Shown here one piece after another: positions 29,435 through 37,035 of a stretch of DNA of 38,410 nucleotides. Each line of letters starts with the position of its first letter. Position 1 is the first letter of the stretch. This DNA comes from Opitutaceae bacterium. Its GTDB lineage: Bacteria; Verrucomicrobiota; Verrucomicrobiia; Opitutales; Opitutaceae. The notes under the pieces are model-generated. The model was not told the DNA's origin. It did not search any database and worked only from the letters and a program-made list of their open reading frames with translations. A program made the position numbers and the translations under genes. The stretch is taken from the NCBI GenBank assembly GCA_014879845.1, contig JACSRI010000167.1:1-38410 (forward strand), written 5' to 3'.

Positions 29435-30010
29435 ATGGACCACCAGCCCAAGATCCGGACCGCGCGCCTTCTCCTTCGGCCCTACGACGACGCGGACGCA
29501 CCCGAGGTCCAGCGCCTCGCCGGCGACGCGCGCGTGGCCGACACGACCCTCACCATCCCGCACCCGTATCCCGATGGCGTCGCCGAGATGTGGATCGCGA
29601 CCCACGAGGCTGCCTGGCTGAGCGGACGCGGAGCCATCTTCGCGATCACGCGGCTCGGGCAGGGCGATCTCGTCGGCACCGTCGGGCTCACCGTCAAGCC
29701 CGAGCTGCACTCGGCCGAGCTCGGCTACTGGATCGGGTATCCATTCTGGGGGCACGGCTACGGCACCGAGGCCGCGCAGGCGGCCGTCGACTTCGGGTTC
29801 GCCATGCTCGCGCTCGACCGCGTCCACGCCCACCATTTCGAGCGAAATCCCGCCTCCGGCCGGGTGATGCAGAAGGTCGGTATGCGCGAGGAGTTCTTCC
29901 GCCGCGCCGCCGTCATGAAACGCGGCGTGCCGGAGGATGTGCGCGGTTATGCCATCTCGCGGGCGGCATGGGAGAACCTTCGCCTGCCCTCGCTGCCTCC
30001 ATCGGTGTGA
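29435..30010 (+). CDS. GNAT acetyltransferase, RimJ/RimL type
   Basis: 191 residues. RTARLLLRPYDDADAPEVQRL starts the fold as in RimJ/RimL proteins (split here as RTARLLLRPY and DDADAPEVQRL), ELGYWIGYPFWGHGYGTEAAQA carries the acetyl-CoA loop (HGYGTEA), and FERNPASGRVMQKVGM is the standard C-terminal helix-strand. These enzymes acetylate N-termini of ribosomal proteins or small amines; the acceptor cannot be read from sequence. It is divergent from the FAD/methyltransferase fusion gene, 88 bases apart. Confidence 0.9.
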   Translation: MDHQPKIRTARLLLRPYDDADAPEVQRLAGDARVADTTLTIPHPYPDGVAEMWIATHEAAWLSGRGAIFAITRLGQGDLVGTVGLTVKPELHSAELGYWIGYPFWGHGYGTEAAQAAVDFGFAMLALDRVHAHHFERNPASGRVMQKVGMREEFFRRAAVMKRGVPEDVRGYAISRAAWENLRLPSLPPSV

Positions 30011-30116
30011 GCGGCGTCCCCCGGGCCGACCGTCGCTCCGAGACTGTGTGGGATGATGCGGACTGTCCGGGTGCTTTTGACGTGAGCGCGGCGACCGTGC
30101 GCGCCAGCATCGCGCG

Positions 30117-32804
30117 ATGCTCTGCTCCAACCTGCCCCGTGCCCTCCGGCGCGGCGTCGCCACGCTCGCGGCCGCCGCGGTGTTCCCCGCATCGATCCTG
30201 GCCGACGCCCCGCGCGATCGACTGCGCATCACCGAGGACTGGCGGTTTCACCGCGGGGATGCACCCGATGCGGGCGACTCGCTCGGCTACGTCGCGATGC
30301 GTCCATGGTTCCTTCCGACCGGTGCCGCGCTGATCAACGCCGGCGTGGCCGCGCCGCAGCGCCCCGCGGGCGAGGAGCCCGGCGCCGCGGTGTCGTTCGC
30401 GCAGCCCGGCTTCGACGACAGCGGCTGGCGCCGGCTCGATCTGCCGCATGACTGGGGTATCGAGGGGCCGTTCTCCTACGATCGTCCCGGAGACACCGGC
30501 AAACTCCCGTGGCACGGGGTGGGTTGGTATCGCAAGGCGTTGCCGATCACCGCGGCTGACGCCGGCCGGCGCATCCACCTCGATATCGACGGCGCCATGG
30601 CCTACTCGGCCGTGTGGCTCAACGGCCGGTTCGTCGGCGGCTGGCCCTACGGCTACACCTCCTACCGCCTCGACCTCACCCCGTATGTGAACTTTGGAGG
30701 CGCCAATATCCTCGCCGTGCGCCTCGACAATCCCGACGACTCCTCCCGCTGGTATCCCGGCAGCGGCCTCTATCGCAACGTCTGGCTCGTGAAGACCGCG
30801 CCCGTGCATGTCGCGCAATGGGGCACGTTTGTCACGACCCCGGTCGTCTCCGCCGAGGAGGCGGTGGTGAAGGTCAACGTCCAGGTCGACAACACGACCG
30901 CGGACAAGGTCGCAGTCGCGCTCGTCACGACGATCCACGAACTGGGCGCCGACGACTCGATCGCGCCGAAACCGGTCGTGACTTCCGAGCGCGTGGAGTT
31001 CGAGATGGATCCCAAGCGCGACCGCGAGGCACTGCGCACACACACGCTGCGCGTGCCCTCGCCGCGGTTGTGGGACCTCGCCACGCCGCACCGCTATGTC
31101 GCGATCACCACCGTCGAGCAGGGCGGGACGGTGATCGACCGCGTGGAGACGCGTTTCGGCATCCGCACGATCCGCTACGACGCGGAGGAGGGCTTCTTCC
31201 TCAATGGGCGCAAGGTGCAGATGCAGGGCGTGTGTATGCACCACGACCTCGGCGCGCTTGGCGCCGCGATCAACGTCCGCGCGCTCGAGCGCCAGATCGA
31301 GATCCTGCAGGCGATGGGCTGCAACGCGATCCGCACGAGCCACAATCCGCCCGCGCCCGAGCTGCTCGAGCTCTGCGACCGCATGGGCATGCTCGTGATG
31401 GACGAGGCCTTCGACGCCTGGCGCATGGGCAAGAAGAAGATCCCCGGTACCGACGCGAAGGACGGCCCGATGCGGTTCCACGACTACGGACGCATCTTCG
31501 ACGACTGGCACGAACGCGACATGCGCGCTCTCGTGCGCCGCGACCGCAACCACCCGTCGGTCGTCATGTGGAGCATCGGCAACGAAGTCTCGGAGCTCCA
31601 CTTCAACGACGGCTGGCACCTCGCCGCCCGGCTGGCCGGCATCGTCCGCGAGGAGGACCGCAGCCGGCCGGTCACGATCGGTTCGAACAGCCGCACCGCG
31701 CCGTTCTGGGGCTTCCAGACCGCGCTCGACCTGATCGGCTTCAACTACAAGCCCGACCGGTATGCGCCGTTCCACGACGCGCATCCCGAGATACCCGTCT
31801 TCGGCAGCGAGACGGCGTCGACCATCAGCTCGCGTGGCGAGTATTTCTTCCCCGTGAGCGAGGACAAGATGGAGGGGCAGGCCGACTTTCAGGTCAGCTC
31901 CTACGACCTCTACGCGCCGCGCTGGGCGCTCGTGGCCGACGACGAGTTCAAGGGACTCGATGAGAACCCGCATGTCTTCGGCGAGTTCGTCTGGACCGGC
32001 TTCGACTACCTCGGCGAGCCCACGCCCTACAACGCGGACGTCACGAACCTGCTCAACTACTCCGATCCGAAGCAGCGCGAACTCGCCGCCAGGGAACTCG
32101 CCGATCTCGGGAAGATCCGCGTGCCGTCGCGCAGCAGCTACTTCGGCATCATCGACCTCGCCGGATTTCCGAAGGACCGCTACTACCTCTACCAGGCGCG
32201 CTGGCGTCCGGACCTGCCCATGGCGCACATCCTGCCGCATTGGAACTGGCCGGGCCGCGAAGGGCAGGTCACGCCGGTGTTTGTCTACACCTCGGGCGAC
32301 GAGGCCGAGCTTTTCGTCAACGGCGTCTCGCAGGGCCGCAAGCAGCGCGGTTCGCTCGAGTACCGTTTCCGCTGGAACGACGTGGTCTACCAGCCCGGCG
32401 AGGTGAAGGTCGTGACGTGGAAGAAAGGCCAGCCTTGGGCGGAACGGTCGATGCGGACAACGGGCCCCGCGGCGCGCCTGCTCATGGCCTCGGACCGTGC
32501 GGCGATCCGGGGCGACGGCCTCGACCTCGCGTTCGTCACCGTGACGGTCGCCGACAAGGACGGCCTGCTCGTGCCGCGATCGAAGAATGCGCTGAAGTTC
32601 ACGGTCTCTGGACCCGGCGAGATCGTCGCCACCGACAACGGCGACGCCACGAGCTTCGAGTCGTTCCAGTCGCCGGAGCGCCGGGCCTACAACGGCCTCG
32701 CGCTCGTCATCGTCCGCGCGAAGAAGGGCGCCACGGGCGCCATCGCCGTGCGCGCCAAGTCTGCGGGACTCACGACCGGCGAGACCACGATCACGGCGCG
32801 GTAG
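30117..32804 (+). CDS. Secreted glycoside hydrolase family 2 enzyme (beta-galactosidase-like)
   Basis: 895 residues. A signal peptide (about 1-30, RRGVATLAAAAVFPASILA) points to export. Domains: sugar-binding jelly roll with LPHDWGIEGPFSYD and NGRFVGGWPYGYTSYR, an immunoglobulin-like part, then the TIM barrel with GVCMHHDLGALG and RTSHNPPAPELLELCD. The acid/base is Glu490 in MWSIGNEVSE and the likely nucleophile is Glu565 in FGSETAST, both typical of GH2. A long C-terminal region (about 700-895) with AELFVNGVSQGRK resembles the extra domains of galactosidase-type members. Substrate probably a beta-galactoside, but mannoside or glucuronide enzymes share this layout. It follows the GNAT gene by 106 bases. 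Confidence 0.93.
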   Translation: MLCSNLPRALRRGVATLAAAAVFPASILADAPRDRLRITEDWRFHRGDAPDAGDSLGYVAMRPWFLPTGAALINAGVAAPQRPAGEEPGAAVSFAQPGFDDSGWRRLDLPHDWGIEGPFSYDRPGDTGKLPWHGVGWYRKALPITAADAGRRIHLDIDGAMAYSAVWLNGRFVGGWPYGYTSYRLDLTPYVNFGGANILAVRLDNPDDSSRWYPGSGLYRNVWLVKTAPVHVAQWGTFVTTPVVSAEEAVVKVNVQVDNTTADKVAVALVTTIHELGADDSIAPKPVVTSERVEFEMDPKRDREALRTHTLRVPSPRLWDLATPHRYVAITTVEQGGTVIDRVETRFGIRTIRYDAEEGFFLNGRKVQMQGVCMHHDLGALGAAINVRALERQIEILQAMGCNAIRTSHNPPAPELLELCDRMGMLVMDEAFDAWRMGKKKIPGTDAKDGPMRFHDYGRIFDDWHERDMRALVRRDRNHPSVVMWSIGNEVSELHFNDGWHLAARLAGIVREEDRSRPVTIGSNSRTAPFWGFQTALDLIGFNYKPDRYAPFHDAHPEIPVFGSETASTISSRGEYFFPVSEDKMEGQADFQVSSYDLYAPRWALVADDEFKGLDENPHVFGEFVWTGFDYLGEPTPYNADVTNLLNYSDPKQRELAARELADLGKIRVPSRSSYFGIIDLAGFPKDRYYLYQARWRPDLPMAHILPHWNWPGREGQVTPVFVYTSGDEAELFVNGVSQGRKQRGSLEYRFRWNDVVYQPGEVKVVTWKKGQPWAERSMRTTGPAARLLMASDRAAIRGDGLDLAFVTVTVADKDGLLVPRSKNALKFTVSGPGEIVATDNGDATSFESFQSPERRAYNGLALVIVRAKKGATGAIAVRAKSAGLTTGETTITAR

Positions 32805-32861
32805 CGGTTAGGCGGACCATCCTCCCGTCGGAGCGTGCCGGCACCTCCGGCTTTCCTGGAG

Positions 32862-32881
32862 GGCCGCGCTCCTGCGCGGCC
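32862..32881. repeat. GC-rich hairpin after the GH2 gene
   Basis: GGCCGCGC (32862-32869) with GCGCGGCC (32874-32881), loop TCCT. It sits in the 207-base gap between the GH2 stop and the convergent SIS gene stop, with no T-run. CCTCC (32844-32848) and GGAGG (32857-32861) just upstream form a second small stem. The core is related to 8459-8482. Confidence 0.45.
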
Positions 32882-33011
32882 GCGATGACGGATGGACAGG
32901 CGTAGGCCACCGGCGAACCGCGGCGGCGCGGGAGCACCGCCCTCCGTTTCCGAGCCGAGGCCTGGATTCACGCCGTGCCCCGATGGGCGGCGTGAGTCTC
33001 GTGCCGTGCCT

Positions 33012-34097
33012 TCACCCCACGCGCGCGAAGCCGTAGAGCGGGTCGTCCTTGCCCTTGCTCGGCCAGTTGCGCTGGTCGATGTGGAAGTGCCGGACGAGCT
33101 GGTGCACGAGGTCGTTGAAGAGCGCCTCGTATTCAAAGATCGCGAACGGGGCGGCGGCGGCCGACTTGAGGTCGATGCACGGCACGTGCGCCGCCTCGAG
33201 CATGCGCCGCGTGCGCGCGGCGAGGTCGGCCTCGGTTGGCCCTGGGCCCTCGAGGATCACGACGGGCCGCGGCTGGAGCGTCACCTCCTGGAACGGGCCA
33301 TGCGCGAATTGCAGGTAGTCCCAGATGACCGGCGCCGACCAGTAGAGGCCCTCGAGGAACTTGTAGGCGAGGTTGTGCGCGAACTCGCAGAGCGGCGCGC
33401 CGCCGATCAGGTAAAAGCCCCGGCGGAACGAATCGGCCTCGCGGATGAACCGCGCCACCGCGGTCGCCGGCGCGCGCGTGCGCAGGAGCACGCCGAGCGT
33501 GCCGGCCTCGAGCGGCGGCAGCAACTCGGCGGCGAGGCAGCGCGCGAACTGCCACGCGCTGACATAGACCGCGAGCGGCCCGATGAAGCGGATCAGCGTC
33601 GAGTATTCCTCCTCGAGCGGGCTGCGCACGAACTCCACGCCTGAGGCCTCGAGCTGGCGCACGAGGGCGGCGCGCTCGTGCTTGCCCGCCGCCTCCGCGC
33701 CAGCCGCGGTCGTCGAGGTGAAGATCACGGTGTGGTCAAAGTCGGTCGCGCGCTGGATCGCGACCTGGGCGTTGGGCGAGAGACCCTGGCTGATGACCAC
33801 GAGGGTCCGGCCGCGGCCGAACTCCGCGGGCATGTCGCAGAAGGCGGAGAGCGGGATGAACTCCGCCGGCCGGCGCGCGCGGCGATTGAGCAGGTGGACG
33901 AGGAACCGCGCGTGCGCCTCGGAGCTCCCGGTGCCGGTGACGAGAAAACTTCGCGAGGTCAGCGTGCGTGCCGACACGCGCTCGAGCGGATGCGCGAGCA
34001 TCGCGAGCAGCAGCGGCTCGACCGCGCCGAGTCGGCGCGCGAGCAGGTCGTGTCCGAGCGGGTCGGCGTGGCGGTCGTCGATGATGGGGGAGATCAT
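33012..34097 (-). CDS. SIS-domain (sugar isomerase) protein
   Basis: 361 residues built like a double SIS protein. The first half (about 50-170) has LVTGTGSSEAHARFLVHLL and LVVISQGLSPNAQVAIQ, where the Ser-rich loops bind phosphosugars; the second (about 195-345) has GFYLIGGAPLCEFAHNLAYKFLEGL and HGPFQEVTLQ. Such proteins isomerise or transfer groups on phosphosugars, or regulate genes when coupled to a HTH domain (none here). No glutamine amidotransferase domain is present, so it is not GlmS. Substrate unknown. It converges with the GH2 gene, giving a possible but unproven sugar link. Confidence 0.8.
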   Translation of the reverse strand: MISPIIDDRHADPLGHDLLARRLGAVEPLLLAMLAHPLERVSARTLTSRSFLVTGTGSSEAHARFLVHLLNRRARRPAEFIPLSAFCDMPAEFGRGRTLVVISQGLSPNAQVAIQRATDFDHTVIFTSTTAAGAEAAGKHERAALVRQLEASGVEFVRSPLEEEYSTLIRFIGPLAVYVSAWQFARCLAAELLPPLEAGTLGVLLRTRAPATAVARFIREADSFRRGFYLIGGAPLCEFAHNLAYKFLEGLYWSAPVIWDYLQFAHGPFQEVTLQPRPVVILEGPGPTEADLAARTRRMLEAAHVPCIDLKSAAAAPFAIFEYEALFNDLVHQLVRHFHIDQRNWPSKGKDDPLYGFARVG

Positions 34098-34117
34098 GGG
34101 CTCAACCGGACGAACTT

Positions 34118-34257
34118 AACCACGGATGGACACCGATGAACACGGATACGGACCAAATGATCGAAGGAGACTGAACCGGCGCCACGGTCGCCCGTGCGTT
34201 CCATGATTCGGCGTCTGGGAATCGCGAATCGGTGTTCATCCGTGTGCATCCATGGTT
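34118..34257. repeat. Inverted pair of decamer arrays (CACGGATGAA type)
   Basis: Left arm 34121-34150 on the plus strand: CACGGATGGA, CACCGATGAA, CACGGATACG. Right arm on the minus strand, 34254-34225: CATGGATGCA, CACGGATGAA, CACCGATTCG. The 30-base arms 34118-34147 and 34228-34257 match in inverse orientation at 26 of 30 positions, separated by 80 bases. It lies between the starts/stop of the SIS and GTP-cyclohydrolase-like genes. Related CACGGATGAA-type repeats are familiar to me from other environmental bacterial genomes. Confidence 0.75.
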
Positions 34258-34300
34258 TCTCCCTGTTGGGCAGACTGCAGTTGATCGGGATGTCGCGACC

Positions 34301-35908
34301 TCACTCATGCACCGAGGCCTCATCGAGGAAGATCCACTTCTCCACGTCGATGTGGTGGTCGTTGAGCGCGGCCGCGTACTCCTTCTTGCGCACGAGGCTG
34401 GCGGGCGAATTCATCACCATCTGGATCTTCTCGTTCGGGATGTGGTGACGGAGCAGGACCATGCAGGCGTCGTAGTCGCGGCTGTCGTAGCTGACGCCGA
34501 GTTTCCGATACGACTCGTCCGACGAGAGGCTCAGGCCGCGTTCCGTCATCATGCGATCGGTCGCGTAGGCGCCGAAACCCGCACCGCGGCCGTCGTAGTA
34601 GACGAGCAGGATCGCGCCCACGCCGTAGTGCACGATGTGGCGGACCGATTTCTTGAACTTTTCCCGGTTGTCCACGCTGCGCAGCGGGAAGCGGTTGAAG
34701 AGCGATTCGCTGTGCAGGCGCACGACGGGGATGTCGTAGATGCGCGGCGTACCGTAGGTCAACACCACGAACTCCTGGCTCGTGACCAGGTCGAAGTAGA
34801 CGTGCACGCGGAACCAGTACGGCGTGGTGAGCAGGTCGACGATCGGGTCGTCGGGGTGCTCGCGGCGAAACTCGGTGACGCGGTGGCTGTCGATGCGAAC
34901 GATGAAGCGATTGTCACGCAGCACCTCGTGCCCGAGCACGAGCGGGTGCTCGCCGGTCATGTAGCGCTCGAGCCCGGTCTTCTGGAAGAGCTCCTTGAAC
35001 TGCTCGCCCGTGAGCACGATCTCATCGTCCACGGGCTTCATCGGCAGGAAGTAGCTCGCCGAGTAGATGAAGCGCTGCGCGTGGGGCAGGGCGTGCGGCT
35101 TGAAGGGCAGGACGGGCTCTGGAGGCAACGCGCGCTTGGCCACGGAGAGGGCCGGCCGATTGAGGATGTGCCCGGCCGAGGCCTTGGAGGTGAGGTAGGC
35201 GAGGTTGAAGGGCGACGGCTCGAACTCGAGCGTCTCGGTGCGCGCGATCCTGATGCCTTGGGACTCGAGCGCGGCGAGCTTGTCGGGGTTGTTCGTCAGG
35301 ACGATGAAAGAGGCCGTGACGCCGAGCAGGTGGCAGATGTGGGAGATGTTGTCGTAGTTGCGGTGGTCCTTGCGCAGACCCATGCACTGATACGCCTGGA
35401 AGGTGGAGATCTGGTCGAGCGAGGCCTGTACGAGCATGCGGTCCCGCGCCTTGCCGACGTAACCCACGCCGCGGCCCTCCTGCATGAGGTAGAAGAGGAT
35501 GCCGGTGCCCTTCTTCGCGATCACCTCGATCGCGCCCTCGAGCTGCTGCACGCAGTCGCAGTCGCACCCGCGCAGGGTCTCGCTCGTCACGCACGAGGAG
35601 TGCAGGCGCGTGTAGAGCTCCTTCGCGTGCACGATGTCGCCGTAGGCCAGCGCGATGATGTAGTGCTTGTCGATGATGTCCTGGAAAATGAAGGCCCGGA
35701 AGGCGCCGAAGCGCGTGTCGAGGCTGCAGCGCGCGAGGTAGAGCGTGGTGCCGTAGAGCGGACGCTCGTGCACGGGCGTGAAATCACCGACGGAGCCGGC
35801 GCGGTGCTGCAGCATGCCGATGAGCGGCTCGAGCGCCGTGGCCGCCTGGAGGGCATCGGCGGCGGAGGTTTGGGACGGAGTCGGCGTGGCGTGCGATTTC
35901 GAAGGCAT
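34301..35908 (-). CDS. Tandem GTP cyclohydrolase II-like protein
   Basis: 535 residues from the ATG at 35908 (a second ATG 7 codons upstream is possible). Residues about 50-250 match RibA: LHSSCVTSE with C106, CDCDC with C115 and C117 as zinc ligands, QEGRGVG (143-149) and a DHR (181-183) pair like the RibA Asp/Arg. Residues about 360-530 look like a second, degenerate copy: VRLHSESLFNR has Ser for the first zinc Cys and lacks the CDC pair, but YDGRGAG (438-444) and DSR (475-477) persist. RibA opens GTP to start riboflavin synthesis; the first half could do this, the second probably is structural or regulatory. Not certain to be the riboflavin enzyme. Confidence 0.85.
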   Translation of the reverse strand: MPSKSHATPTPSQTSAADALQAATALEPLIGMLQHRAGSVGDFTPVHERPLYGTTLYLARCSLDTRFGAFRAFIFQDIIDKHYIIALAYGDIVHAKELYTRLHSSCVTSETLRGCDCDCVQQLEGAIEVIAKKGTGILFYLMQEGRGVGYVGKARDRMLVQASLDQISTFQAYQCMGLRKDHRNYDNISHICHLLGVTASFIVLTNNPDKLAALESQGIRIARTETLEFEPSPFNLAYLTSKASAGHILNRPALSVAKRALPPEPVLPFKPHALPHAQRFIYSASYFLPMKPVDDEIVLTGEQFKELFQKTGLERYMTGEHPLVLGHEVLRDNRFIVRIDSHRVTEFRREHPDDPIVDLLTTPYWFRVHVYFDLVTSQEFVVLTYGTPRIYDIPVVRLHSESLFNRFPLRSVDNREKFKKSVRHIVHYGVGAILLVYYDGRGAGFGAYATDRMMTERGLSLSSDESYRKLGVSYDSRDYDACMVLLRHHIPNEKIQMVMNSPASLVRKKEYAAALNDHHIDVEKWIFLDEASVHE

Positions 35909-35974
35909 GAACGGTGCGATGGGCCGCATCGTGTAGCAGGTGCCGGTCCGGGACGAGCGGTTTGTGGAAGCACT

Positions 35975-36022
35975 GCTGTCGGCCGCCCGCTCGCGGGCGC
36001 CCGCGAGCGGGCAGCCGACAGC
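35975..36022. repeat. 48-base near-perfect palindrome
   Basis: Centred between 35998 and 35999, 23 of 24 positions pair (only 35984/36013 fail), with CCCGCTCGCGGG flanking the centre. It lies in the 161-base divergent gap between the cyclohydrolase-like and amidohydrolase genes. A related palindrome follows the amidohydrolase gene at 36974. A dispersed palindromic (REP-like) element or a cruciform/operator is possible. Confidence 0.75.
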
Positions 36023-36069
36023 GAGGCTTTCGGCTTTGCGCGTGTGCACCGTGTCGATTTTCTCGCGCC

Positions 36070-36972
36070 ATGGCCGGCTCCGGCATCATCGACGCGCACG
36101 TGCATCTCTATCCGTCCGAGGTGTCGGCCGACCCCGCGCGCTGGGCGGCGCACCGGCACGAGCCGCTCTGGGGTGCGCTCGTCACGCCGCAGCCGGGCCG
36201 TCGGGTGCAGCAGGGTTGGGCCGATGCGGACCGGCTGCTGCGCGACATGGACGCCGCGGGCGTCGAGCGTGCGGTCCTGCTCGGTTGGTATTGGCAGCGC
36301 CATGAGACGTGCGTCTGGCACAACCGCATCTACGCGGAGTGCGTGCGTGCGCATCCCGACCGGTTCTCGGCCTTCGCCACCGTGCAGGCGGCGGCCGGGG
36401 CCGACGTGGCGATCCGGGAAATGAATCGCGCCCGCGACGACGGTTTGGTCGGGCTGGGCGAACTCTGCCCGTGGTCGGGCGGCGGCTCGGCGCTCGACGA
36501 GGACTGGCAGGCCGTGCTCGCCCACGCGGTCGCGCTGGGCTGGCCGGTCAACCTCCACGTTACCGATCCGGCCAGCCGGCTGTTTCCGGGCCGGGTCGTC
36601 ACGCCGCTCGAGGATGTCGTCACCCTGGCGCGGCAGCAGCCCGGCCTGCGCCTCATCCTCGCGCACTGGGGGGGCGGCCTCGTCTTCCACGAACTCAACG
36701 CCCACGCGCGCCAGGCGCTGCAGAACTGCGTCTACGATACGGCGGCGACGCCGTTGCTCTACGATCCGGCGATCTACGCGGCAGCCGTGCGCGCCGTCGG
36801 CGCCGAGCGGATACTCTTCGGCAGCGACTATCCGCTGATGGTCTTCCCGCGCGAGCAGAGCGAACCGGACCTTACGCGCGTGCTCGCGCAGGTGCGTGCG
36901 GCCAGCCTCGACGACGCGGCCCGCGCCGCCGTGCTCGGCGGCAGTGCGCGGCGCACTATGGGAATCGTGTAG
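36070..36972 (+). CDS. Amidohydrolase family 2 (metal-dependent hydrolase)
   Basis: 300 residues from the ATG at 36070. TIM-barrel amidohydrolase: HVH in IIDAHVHLYPSE (residues 10-12) binds the metal, NLHVTDP (about 162-168), LILAHWGGG (about 197-205) and FGSDYP (about 253-258) supply further metal and base residues. Amidohydrolase_2 members are often decarboxylases or lactonases acting on aromatic or sugar-derived acids; the substrate here is unknown. It is divergent from the cyclohydrolase-like gene and flanked on both sides by related palindromes. Confidence 0.88.
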   Translation: MAGSGIIDAHVHLYPSEVSADPARWAAHRHEPLWGALVTPQPGRRVQQGWADADRLLRDMDAAGVERAVLLGWYWQRHETCVWHNRIYAECVRAHPDRFSAFATVQAAAGADVAIREMNRARDDGLVGLGELCPWSGGGSALDEDWQAVLAHAVALGWPVNLHVTDPASRLFPGRVVTPLEDVVTLARQQPGLRLILAHWGGGLVFHELNAHARQALQNCVYDTAATPLLYDPAIYAAAVRAVGAERILFGSDYPLMVFPREQSEPDLTRVLAQVRAASLDDAARAAVLGGSARRTMGIV

Positions 36973-36973
36973 G

Positions 36974-36987
36974 CCGCTCGCGAGCGG
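36974..36987. repeat. Palindrome after the amidohydrolase gene
   Basis: CCGCTCGCGAGCGG is a perfect 14-base palindrome starting two bases after the stop codon. It shares CCGCTCGCG and CGCGAGCGG with 35975-36022, and GGCCGC (36972-36977) can instead pair with GCGGCC (36988-36993). No T-run; possibly an mRNA 3' hairpin or dispersed repeat. Confidence 0.5.
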
Positions 36988-37035
36988 GCGGCCCACGCGC
37001 GGCGCGTTCGGTCAACGCACCCGACCGGCCAAGCC

